A stretch of 5,967 nt of DNA, from NCBI GenBank assembly GCA_029858245.1, contig JAOUFL010000151.1, forward strand, positions 1-5,967, read 5' to 3'. The stretch's first letter is position 1, and every line of letters begins with the position of its first letter. The stretch comes from Candidatus Zixiibacteriota bacterium (GTDB taxonomy: Bacteria > Zixibacteria > MSB-5A5 > RBG-16-43-9). Positions 1-5,186 of this stretch are shown piece by piece. The position numbers and the translations under genes are program-made. Under the pieces are notes generated by a model, which saw only the letters and a list, made by a program, of their open reading frames with translations, did no database searches and was not told the origin of the DNA.

Positions 1-63
1 CACCTCGCCTAAGGGGATAATGACGATTTTATTTCTGGTGCTAACAGCTTTTTTCTCGATCAT
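1..63 (-). CDS. 5' end of an unidentified gene leaving the window at the left edge
   Basis: Reading the minus strand from 63, an ATG opens a frame that stays open to the window edge (21 codons, protein begins MIEKKAVSTRNK and ends IIPLGEV). I choose this ATG because a purine-rich AGGAAGGGAG lies immediately upstream and a good sigma-70 promoter would start transcription about 40 bases before it. An in-frame GTG at 94-96 would extend the protein by 11 residues (VVIRLSEAGRE). It would leave almost no leader after the predicted transcription start and has no ribosome site. The IIPLGEV stretch faintly recalls the first strand of creatininase-family amidohydrolases (PLGs/aEQHG), but the diagnostic residues would lie outside the window, so I assign no function. 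The gene is in the same direction as the response-regulator set but separated from it by about 230 bases and its own promoter. Confidence 0.45.
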   Translation of the reverse strand, partial: MIEKKAVSTRNKIVIIPLGEV

Positions 64-108
64 CTCCCTTCCTGCTTCAGAAAGCCTGATAACCACTCTC
101 TCTATTTT

Positions 109-158
109 ATCATAACCAGAAACTTGAAAATGTCAATACCTTTTTTTTGATTTTTTTT
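109..158 (-). promoter_or_regulatory. sigma-70 promoter with A-tract upstream element
   Basis: On the minus strand a perfect -35 TTGACA (131-136) is followed after 16 bases by a -10 TATGAT (109-114). Two runs of eight A on the same strand (141-148 and 151-158) sit just upstream of the -35. They are ten bases apart, so they lie on the same helix face. This is the usual look of an UP element contacted by the RNA polymerase alpha subunit, or of intrinsically curved DNA. Predicted start of transcription is near 101-103, giving a leader of about 40 bases before the ATG at 63. The signals are read directly; strength is inferred. Confidence 0.65.
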
Positions 159-253
159 AACAAAATTCAGGAAATAACTGATTTTAGAAGGAAAAAGAGC
201 TAAAACTGAGGATATTTTCTATATGGAATGTTAAAATTTCAAAATCTTACCTT

Positions 254-276
254 AAAATCCATTTAAAGAGGATTTT
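254..276 (-). terminator. weak AT-rich inverted repeat after the response-regulator gene
   Basis: AAAATCC (254-260) and GGATTTT (270-276) are exact inverted repeats around a 9-base loop, 20 bases past the stop codon of the receiver gene. The stem has only two G-C pairs and the T-run lies inside the stem, so it is at best a weak terminator. The rest of 159-295 is AT-rich with no gene or other structure that I can support. Confidence 0.25.
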
Positions 277-295
277 TTAAACTTTTTTCGAGCTG

Positions 296-730
296 TTATT
301 TATTAATGCTCATCAAAACAATCCGGACTATTTCCAGAAGCCTGTTGCAGTTAAACGGCTTTTTTATGAACATATCGCCGCCTACCTGAAAGCTTTTACC
401 CTCATCTGATCTGGCATCTTTACCGGTAAGAAAAATCACCGGTATATGTTCTGTTTCCTTATTCTTTTTAAGCTCATCACAGACATCATAACCATCCATA
501 AAAGGCATCATTATATCTAAGAGGATTAAATCGGGATGGAAGGTCTTGGCTCTTTCTATCCCCATTACGCTTGAGTTTTCCGATAAAACCTCATAACCGA
601 AATCTTTGAGAAAGGTCTCGATTATTTCGGTGATCTCCGCTTCATCATCTATAACCAGAATCTTGGCGGGTTTTACCTTTTTCTCAAGTTTAGTTGTTGA
701 CATTAACAAAGAACCTTTCTGATTATCCAT
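296..730 (-). CDS. stand-alone response-regulator receiver (CheY-like REC) protein
   Basis: This is a single-domain receiver of 144 residues with no output domain. A short basic linker (about 1-20, rich in Lys) precedes the REC fold. Numbered from the ATG at 730, the acidic pocket is D28-D29 (motif VIDDE), the phospho-acceptor is D72 (motif LILLDIMMP), the switch Thr is T102 (FLTGK), and the conserved Lys is K124 (KKPF), so it should be phosphorylatable. The usual GADDY before the Lys reads GGDMF. It would work as a phosphorylation-dependent protein-binding switch or phosphorelay intermediate in the cytoplasm; its kinase and partner are not here. I prefer the ATG at 728-730 over the GTG at 740-742 because GGGGAG at 735-740 is positioned as its ribosome site and overlaps that GTG. 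ATG at 701-703 is a less likely alternative. The start is 13 bases after the nitrilase stop, so co-transcription and translational coupling are likely. Confidence 0.9.
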   Translation of the reverse strand: MDNQKGSLLMSTTKLEKKVKPAKILVIDDEAEITEIIETFLKDFGYEVLSENSSVMGIERAKTFHPDLILLDIMMPFMDGYDVCDELKKNKETEHIPVIFLTGKDARSDEGKSFQVGGDMFIKKPFNCNRLLEIVRIVLMSINK

Positions 731-743
731 AAATCTCCCCACC

Positions 744-1544
744 TTATTTTGTTGAAATTCTTTTGTAATATTTCGGTCTCCTGTCTTTAAAAATGAAATT
801 ATTTTTCGTAAATTGTTTACTCCTGGCTAAAAGCGGGTTTATCATAACAATTCCAACCTCTTCCTTACCCTCACTTGCCCTGAGAACCAGATTTCCCTTT
901 GGATCCGTTATTTGACTTTTACCGGTGAAGCTCAGTTTCATGCCTCCTCTTTTTTCTTCCCCGATTCTGTTACAGGTTATGGTGTAAACCCCGTTTTCCA
1001 AGCTTCGGGTAAACATTGCTTCCTGTGCATAGGGCAGAACCAGATTGGAAGGGTGGCAGATAATATCTGCCCCTTTTAAGGCTATTACCCTGGCTATCTC
1101 CGGAAAAAGCCAGTCAAAACAGACCATTATCCCGACTTTTGCCTCTTCCACCTCAAACACCTCTGGCTCTTTATCGCCGGGATCAAAAAGAGCTTTCTCC
1201 TGATTAAAAAGCTGGAGCTTACGGTACACCCTTATTTTCCCCTGAGGAGTAACCAGAACTGCTGAGTTATAAATCCTGTCTTTATGTTTCTCAGCCATCC
1301 CATAGATTAAGCTTATTTCTGTTCTATGGCTGAGCTGCAGCAAAAACTCGGTGGTTTCTCCTCCGGGGATTTCCTCAGCCAAACCTGAAAGTTCCTTCCT
1401 GTCTCTGAATAAATACCCGGTATTGAAAAGCTCAGGCAAAACCAGAAGATTAGCTTTTTCCTTCTTAATAAGTTCTTCTGTTTTCCGAAGATTTTCCTCT
1501 TTTTTACCAAAGAGCGGAAAAATCTGCACAAAACCGACTTTCAA
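744..1544 (-). CDS. carbon-nitrogen hydrolase (nitrilase superfamily amidohydrolase)
   Basis: This 266-residue cytoplasmic enzyme belongs to the nitrilase superfamily, which hydrolyses amide or nitrile C-N bonds through a Cys-Glu-Lys triad. All parts are visible: E38 in LPELFNTGY, K109 in YRKLQLF, the second structural Glu E116 before FDPGD, and the nucleophile C142 in MVCFDW. Length and sequence, including the FKDRRPKYY tail, resemble the compact Pyrococcus PH0642-type enzymes and the N-carbamoylputrescine/omega-amidase group. From memory, PH0642 shares most of these motifs; substrate cannot be read from sequence. The start is a TTG at 1542-1544, supported by an AAGGAGG five bases upstream and no nearby ATG. 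The gene follows the beta-CASP RNase by 67 bases and precedes the receiver gene by 13, so it is the middle gene of a probable operon. Confidence 0.9.
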   Translation of the reverse strand: MKVGFVQIFPLFGKKEENLRKTEELIKKEKANLLVLPELFNTGYLFRDRKELSGLAEEIPGGETTEFLLQLSHRTEISLIYGMAEKHKDRIYNSAVLVTPQGKIRVYRKLQLFNQEKALFDPGDKEPEVFEVEEAKVGIMVCFDWLFPEIARVIALKGADIICHPSNLVLPYAQEAMFTRSLENGVYTITCNRIGEEKRGGMKLSFTGKSQITDPKGNLVLRASEGKEEVGIVMINPLLARSKQFTKNNFIFKDRRPKYYKRISTK

Positions 1545-1549
1545 ACAGT

Positions 1550-1556
1550 CCTCCTT
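1550..1556 (-). promoter_or_regulatory. consensus Shine-Dalgarno site fixing a TTG start
   Basis: Minus-strand AAGGAGG ends five bases before the TTG at 1542-1544. It is the best ribosome-binding match in the window. It settles the unusual start of the nitrilase-family gene and may compensate for the weak initiation codon. Confidence 0.85.
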
Positions 1557-1611
1557 ATTATTTTCGACTTGTTTTCTTAATATCTTTAGCTTTAAAGTGA
1601 AAACCCATATT

Positions 1612-3000
1612 CTAAAGTGTTACTTCTTCCCCCCTGTCTGGTATGCTAACATTCCGCACCCCCATAGCCTCGATCGAAGCTTTTAAACCTGCGGATTCGT
1701 TCTCTTCGCCATGCACCAGAAAAATCCCTTTAAGGCTATCTTTAGCCTGCTCGACATATCTCAAAAGACCATTCTTATCTGCATGAGCAGAAAAAGAATC
1801 AAATATCACTACCTCTGATTTAAGGTTATACTCCTCACCAAAAATCCTCACCAAAGGGTATCTATCAACGATTTTTCTGCCCAGTGTATTTTCAGCCATA
1901 TATCCAACCACCAGGATTGTATTCCTGGAATCCTCGATATTATTTTTAAGATGATGCAGTATTCTACCGCCTTCACACATGCCGGAGCCTGAGATTATTA
2001 TACAGGATTTCTTCAGTTGGTTCAGTTTCTTGGAATCCTGAACCTCGGTTATATACCTGATATTTTCTAATCCAAAAAGTTCGTCCCGTTCTATAAGTTC
2101 TTTTGTCTCTTGGTCAAAACACTCCGGATGGAGTTTAAATATCTCGGTTATATTAACCGCAAGAGGACTATCGACATAAACCGGAAGTTTAGGTATACGA
2201 TCCTCTTTTTCCAGAAGATGCAGGGAATACAAAAGCTCCTGAGTTCTCTCCAGAGCAAAAGCCGGAACGATTACCTTACCCCCTCTCCGGTAAGTCCGGT
2301 TAATGGCATTAGCCAGCCTGTCAGCTGCTGAGATATAGTCCTCATGCTCCCTGTTTCCATAGGTGCTTTCCAGTATCAGATAATCAATATCCTTTATCTG
2401 TACCGGGTCGCGCAAAATGGGAAGATTTCTCCTTCCTAAGTCAACAGCATACAAGAGCTTGGTTATTTTCCCGTTCTCCTGAACCTCGATAAAGATCAAA
2501 GCAGAGCCCAGCACATGACCAGCATCGTAAAAAATTGCACGCACATTTGAGGTTATATAGAAAGACCTGTTATAGCCTATGCCCTTGAACAGTTCCAGAG
2601 CTTTATCCACATCCAGAACTCTGTAGAGGGGAGTTATTAAGGGTGCATTCTTATGGCGATTCATTTTATTCAGATACTCGGCATCCTTTTCCTGTAGATG
2701 TGCTGAATCCTTTAGCATCAACACACACAAATCCCTGGTGGCGAAAGTTGAATAGATAGTGTTTTTATACCCGCTTTTTACCAAACCGGGTAAATTTCCG
2801 GAATGATCAATATGCGCATGGGATAGAACCGCTCTTTCTATCTTTTCAGGCTCAAAGGGAAAATTTTTGTTTCTCTGGTTCGACTCTTCCCTTCTTCCCT
2901 GAAAAAGCCCGCAGTCTATTAGGATCTTCCTGCCTTCGGACTCCAGGATATGCATCGAGCCGGTAACTGACCTGGTTGCACCTAAAAACTTTATCCTCAT
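1612..3000 (-). CDS. beta-CASP metallo-beta-lactamase-fold ribonuclease (CPSF73/TTHA0252-like)
   Basis: This 462-residue protein is of the RNA-processing exonuclease family (YSH1/CPSF73 group; Thermus TTHA0252 is a characterised bacterial member). These proteins cleave or trim RNA in the cytoplasm using two zinc ions. The metallo-beta-lactamase ligands are present: motif 2 HAHIDH at 61-66, motif 3 H162 in DAGHVLGS, and motif 4 D187 in AVDLGR (more usually SGDLGR). The beta-CASP insertion follows with motif A E211 (ESTYGNR), then SGSGMCEGGR (337-346), motif B H406 (FSAHAD) and motif C H430 (LVHGE). The protein is complete and of normal family length, with no signal peptide. The ATG at 3000 has only an AGG abutting it, so the ribosome site is poor; no better start lies upstream. 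It is probably first in an operon with the nitrilase and receiver genes. Small-molecule hydrolase activity is less likely given the full CASP motif set. Confidence 0.92.
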   Translation of the reverse strand: MRIKFLGATRSVTGSMHILESEGRKILIDCGLFQGRREESNQRNKNFPFEPEKIERAVLSHAHIDHSGNLPGLVKSGYKNTIYSTFATRDLCVLMLKDSAHLQEKDAEYLNKMNRHKNAPLITPLYRVLDVDKALELFKGIGYNRSFYITSNVRAIFYDAGHVLGSALIFIEVQENGKITKLLYAVDLGRRNLPILRDPVQIKDIDYLILESTYGNREHEDYISAADRLANAINRTYRRGGKVIVPAFALERTQELLYSLHLLEKEDRIPKLPVYVDSPLAVNITEIFKLHPECFDQETKELIERDELFGLENIRYITEVQDSKKLNQLKKSCIIISGSGMCEGGRILHHLKNNIEDSRNTILVVGYMAENTLGRKIVDRYPLVRIFGEEYNLKSEVVIFDSFSAHADKNGLLRYVEQAKDSLKGIFLVHGEENESAGLKASIEAMGVRNVSIPDRGEEVTL

Positions 3001-3058
3001 CCTGATCTACACTTTATGGTGAGCTGTTTTTTCCGGTTTTGCATTTAAACTCGATTTC

Positions 3059-3087
3059 AAAATAAATTAACTCTTCTGGACTGTCAA
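3059..3087 (-). promoter_or_regulatory. sigma-70 promoter for the RNase-nitrilase-receiver gene set
   Basis: On the minus strand a perfect TTGACA (-35, 3082-3087) is followed after the ideal 17 bases by TATTTT (-10, 3059-3064, four of six matches to consensus). Transcription would start near 3052, leaving a leader of about 50 bases before the ATG at 3000. It lies in the 187-base gap between divergent genes. I could not find an equally good plus-strand promoter for rlmN in the same gap. Confidence 0.55.
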
Positions 3088-3187
3088 ACAAAAAGAAATT
3101 TTCCTTTATTTTTGTCTAAAGCTACTTTATTTTCATTAAAACCGGTAAACCCGGATTGCTCTGAATTAGGATTAAGCAAAAAAGAGT

Positions 3188-4219
3188 ATGGAAAAAATCA
3201 ATTTAAAAGGTCTCTGGTTAGAGGAATTAGAGGAATTACTCGGAAAGTCAGGAGAAAAAAAGTATAAATCCCGGCAGATAGCCAAATGGATTTATAATAA
3301 AGGAGTAAGAAGCTTCGAACAGATGACCGACATCTCCAGAGAGCTCAGAAGAAAACTTTCTGAAATAGCCTACATCGACAGATTGCAGCTGGTTAAAAAA
3401 AAGACCTCGCAAATAGATAAAACCGAAAAATTTCTGTTTAAGCTTTTCGATGGTAAAAATATCGAGACTGTGTTGATGAGGGATAAAGAGAGGGTAACTG
3501 TTTGCGTCTCAACTCAGGTCGGGTGTGCCTTACACTGTATTTTCTGCGCTACGGGAAAGATGGGGTACGAAAGGAATCTGTCTGCGGGTGAGATCGTCGA
3601 TCAGATAATCTGCGTCAAGGAGCATCTGGAGGAAAACGAAAAAATCACCAATGTAGTCATAATGGGGATGGGCGAGCCTTTATTGAATTATGACAATACA
3701 ATAAAAGCCATAAAAATAATACGGTCGGAATTGGGATTATCCATCTCTGCCAAAAAAATAACCCTTTCCACTGCGGGAATCGTCCCCGGAATTTATAGGT
3801 TAGCCGAAGAAGGGCTGAAGATAAAATTAGCCTTATCCCTGAATGCCCCCTCTGATGGGTTGAGAAAGAAGTTCATGCCTGTAGCTAAAAAATATCCTTT
3901 ATTGAAAATACTGGAGGCTTTAAAATATTATGCCCGGATAAATGATGTCAGAATAACTTTCGAATATATCTTAATCAGGGATATAAATGATTCTGAGGAA
4001 CAGGCAAAGGATTTGGCTAAGCTTGTTCGAGGAATACCCTGCAAGATAAATCTCATCCCTTATAACCCCATTAGAAATTGTCCTTTCAAAAAACCGGACG
4101 AGGAGACCTTACTGAAATTCAGGGACATACTGTATCCCCGAGCACCAGCGGTAACTTTACGCAAAAGCAAAGGAGAGGATATACAAGCCGCCTGCGGGCA
4201 GTTAAAAGGAGATATGTAA
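3188..4219 (+). CDS. rlmN: dual-specificity 23S rRNA (A2503-C2)/tRNA (A37-C2) methyltransferase RlmN
   Basis: This 343-residue radical-SAM methyltransferase methylates C2 of A2503 in 23S rRNA and, in characterised members, A37 of some tRNAs. An N-terminal helical domain (about 1-90) contains the SRQIAKWIY segment. The radical-SAM cluster cysteines are C113, C117 and C120 (CALHCIFC), followed by the SAM-binding GMGEPLLN (160-167). The two mechanistic cysteines are also present: C106, seven residues before the cluster, and C336 near the C-terminus (the methyl-carrying Cys, E. coli C355). LSLNAP (217-222) and PYNPI (291-295) are family motifs. Length is normal. An in-frame stop 12 bases before the ATG fixes the start, although only a weak AAGAG precedes it. 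It is read away from the RNase set; its stop is one base from a palindromic repeat unit. The antibiotic-resistance paralogue Cfr is the alternative, but nothing here favours it. Confidence 0.95.
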   Translation: MEKINLKGLWLEELEELLGKSGEKKYKSRQIAKWIYNKGVRSFEQMTDISRELRRKLSEIAYIDRLQLVKKKTSQIDKTEKFLFKLFDGKNIETVLMRDKERVTVCVSTQVGCALHCIFCATGKMGYERNLSAGEIVDQIICVKEHLEENEKITNVVIMGMGEPLLNYDNTIKAIKIIRSELGLSISAKKITLSTAGIVPGIYRLAEEGLKIKLALSLNAPSDGLRKKFMPVAKKYPLLKILEALKYYARINDVRITFEYILIRDINDSEEQAKDLAKLVRGIPCKINLIPYNPIRNCPFKKPDEETLLKFRDILYPRAPAVTLRKSKGEDIQAACGQLKGDM

Positions 4220-4220
4220 A

Positions 4221-4310
4221 ATGTAACGGAGATCTTTAGCCCTCCATTTCTTTCGTAGTGCGACCCTTTCAGGTTTACAAATTGTAGGGACAGAACATCG
4301 TTCTGTCCTA
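4221..4310 (+). repeat. composite palindromic repeat, copy 1 (three GTAG/GTAA-footed stems)
   Basis: This is the first of two 90-base copies of a composite unit. Stem 1 starts with GTAA (4223-4226) and its arms have decayed to about four pairs. Stem 2 has GTAG at 4255-4258 and is also degraded. Stem 3 has GTAG at 4284-4287 and is perfect: GGACAGAAC (4288-4296), loop ATC, GTTCTGTCC (4300-4308). The unit begins one base after the rlmN stop codon. It has no plausible reading frame or T-run, so it is neither a gene nor a normal terminator. Confidence 0.85.
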
Positions 4311-4318
4311 TTAAAATA

Positions 4319-4407
4319 ATGTAGCGGAGGTCTTCAGACCTCCATTTCTTCGTAGTGTGAACCTTTCAGGTTCGCAAATTGTAGGGACAGGACACTGTCC
4401 TGTCCTA
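4319..4407 (+). repeat. composite palindromic repeat, copy 2 (three intact GTAG-footed stems)
   Basis: This direct repeat of 4221-4310 lies 98 bases downstream, with one T deleted and scattered substitutions. All three stems are intact here. GGAGGTCT/AGACCTCC is at 4326-4343 after GTAG at 4321-4324. TGTGAACCT/AGGTTCGCA, loop TTC, follows GTAG at 4352-4355. GGACAGGACA/TGTCCTGTCC is at 4385-4405 after GTAG at 4381-4384. The GTAG directly at the stem foot is the signature of REP-type elements. Confidence 0.85.
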
Positions 4408-4440
4408 AAGAAAAAAAAGAAACGCATTTTATGCGTCTCT
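4408..4440 (-). terminator. intrinsic terminator for the NDT-like gene
   Basis: On the minus strand ACGCAT, loop AAA, ATGCGT (4422-4436) forms a six-pair stem. It is extended by three more pairs after one mismatch (4418-4440). It runs directly into TTTCTTTTTTTTC-type sequence (4408-4420). Hairpin plus U-tract in this direction is a classic rho-independent terminator, placed about 95 bases beyond the stop codon at 4535. It would also keep this transcript from running into rlmN. Confidence 0.65.
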
Positions 4441-4451
4441 TCTAACTCCCT

Positions 4452-4476
4452 CGTCGGGCATAAAGCCCGACGCTAC
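4452..4476 (-). repeat. GTAG-footed GC-rich palindrome, minus orientation
   Basis: CGTCGGGC (4452-4459) and GCCCGACG (4465-4472) form a perfect eight-pair GC-rich stem with loop ATAAA. Read on the minus strand it is preceded directly by GTAG (4473-4476), so it has the same architecture as the plus-strand palindromes but faces them. The remainder of the convergent gap (4477-4534) shows nothing I can support. Confidence 0.7.
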
Positions 4477-4534
4477 TTATATTTACTCTCCTCCTGTGGA
4501 AGAGATGGTGAATCACAATTGCAAAAATGGAAGG

Positions 4535-4957
4535 CTAAAACTTTCCTCTACATTTTTTTAGATAATTATCCAGCTCTTTTAAAGTACAAAAAATCTTCTG
4601 CGAGAGAAACTTTATTGCCCAGTTCTCTTTTAAGGGTGAGATAGTCCAGACCGGTACTTTTTTCTTGTAGCATTCCCACATCTCCACGGCAGTTCCCATA
4701 CTGGCTTCTGGAAGGTAGGCAATTACCAAATCTGAGGAAAGCGCTTCTTTTATCGATTTATGGAAAACTTCCCTGCCAGTTTCATAAGTATAGAAAGCAG
4801 AACCGGGATGAACTGATACCGGATCTATGATCTTGGCTTCGAAAAAATATTTATTCAGGATTTTCTTTAAATCTTTCCGGTAATCCTGATTATGTAAAAC
4901 CTTTCCCTTTTTAGACCCCTGAATAATCCCGGCAATGAAGATGGTTCTGATTTTCAT
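4535..4957 (-). CDS. nucleoside 2-deoxyribosyltransferase-like protein
   Basis: This small (140 residues) single-domain, probably cytoplasmic protein has a Rossmann-like first strand (IRTIFIAGIIQGS, 3-15) and the strand DLVIAYLP (76-83). The motif SMGTAVEMWECY (86-97) follows. In nucleoside 2-deoxyribosyltransferases and related N-glycosidases the Glu of GTxxEM (here E92) is the nucleophile that cleaves the base-sugar bond. The first-strand loop reads GIIQGS rather than the common GPM/GPL, and there is a family-typical DxxS/HP segment (IDPVSVHP, 44-51). Substrate is not predictable: base exchange, hydrolysis of damaged nucleotides and CMP/dNMP hydrolysis all occur in this fold. The ATG at 4957 has no clear ribosome site, and the frame upstream has no ATG, GTG or TTG nearby. 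The gene sits alone between palindrome clusters and ends toward rlmN. Confidence 0.7.
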   Translation of the reverse strand: MKIRTIFIAGIIQGSKKGKVLHNQDYRKDLKKILNKYFFEAKIIDPVSVHPGSAFYTYETGREVFHKSIKEALSSDLVIAYLPEASMGTAVEMWECYKKKVPVWTISPLKENWAIKFLSQKIFCTLKELDNYLKKCRGKF

Positions 4958-5008
4958 ATTTTTTAGACTCGTTGGTACAAAAATTGGAATTTCTGCGTAA
5001 AGCTGAAA

Positions 5009-5066
5009 GAACAGAACACTGTTCTATCCCTACATTCCTGTAGGGGCAATTCATGAATTGCCCCTC
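5009..5066. repeat. head-to-head pair of GTAG-footed palindromes
   Basis: Two elements face away from each other with their GTAG feet six bases apart. The left one is on the minus strand: GTAG at 5030-5033, and a stem built on AGAACA/TGTTCT (5013-5025) with a few mismatches further out. Its stem family is that of stem 3 in the 4221-4407 units. The right one is on the plus strand: GTAG at 5040-5043, and an 11-base-arm perfect palindrome GGGGCAATTCA/TGAATTGCCCC (5043-5064). Such inverted pairs resemble the REP/inverse-REP organisation of BIMEs. There is no coding potential. Confidence 0.75.
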
Positions 5067-5070
5067 CCTT

Positions 5071-5114
5071 AAAACCCTCTCCTTTCCAAGGAGAGGGATA
5101 GGGAGAGGTTTTAA
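5071..5114 (-). terminator. CCCTCTCC hairpin, repeat element and possible pta terminator
   Basis: CCCTCTCCTT (5075-5084), loop TCC, AAGGAGAGGG (5088-5097) is a perfect ten-pair stem. On the minus strand it is followed by TTTTAA, a short U-run, and lies about 90 bases past the pta stop, so it could act as its terminator. A second GGGAGAGGTTTTAA (5101-5114) can pair instead with TTAAAACC and part of the first arm, giving alternative folds. Stems of this CCCTCTCC type recur as dispersed repeats in many bacteria, so it may equally be a repeat copy. The gap 5115-5186 shows nothing else. Confidence 0.45.
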
Positions 5115-5186
5115 AAACAATAAACCCGACCTGAGGGCAAGCTGGGAACACCTTTTGAAATTGGTTTTTATTTTCATAAAACAAGC

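Noticed and set aside
30..50. GTTAGCACC on the minus strand as a CIRCE/HrcA half-site
   Set aside because: The matching GAGTGCTAA arm at the required nine-base spacing is absent and the sequence lies inside a likely coding region.
1313..1686. Open frames overlapping the nitrilase gene on both strands
   Set aside because: They are shadows of a gene with a complete catalytic triad; neither has motifs or a supported start.
2110..2331. Plus-strand open frame inside the RNase gene
   Set aside because: It is antisense to the conserved beta-CASP region and has no independent support.
3112..3141. TTGTCT with a downstream ATTAAA as an rlmN promoter
   Set aside because: The -10 match is poor and the 17-18 base spacer is the only support; not better than chance in this AT-rich gap.
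4221..4407. Possible CRISPR array because of the regular repeats
   Set aside because: There are only two copies of about 90 bases, each holding three different palindromes; no short identical repeats alternate with unique spacers and there are no cas genes.
4357..4644. Plus-strand open frame of 95 codons
   Set aside because: It runs through palindromic repeats and a terminator and then antisense into the NDT-like gene; there is no ribosome site and no recognisable protein motif.
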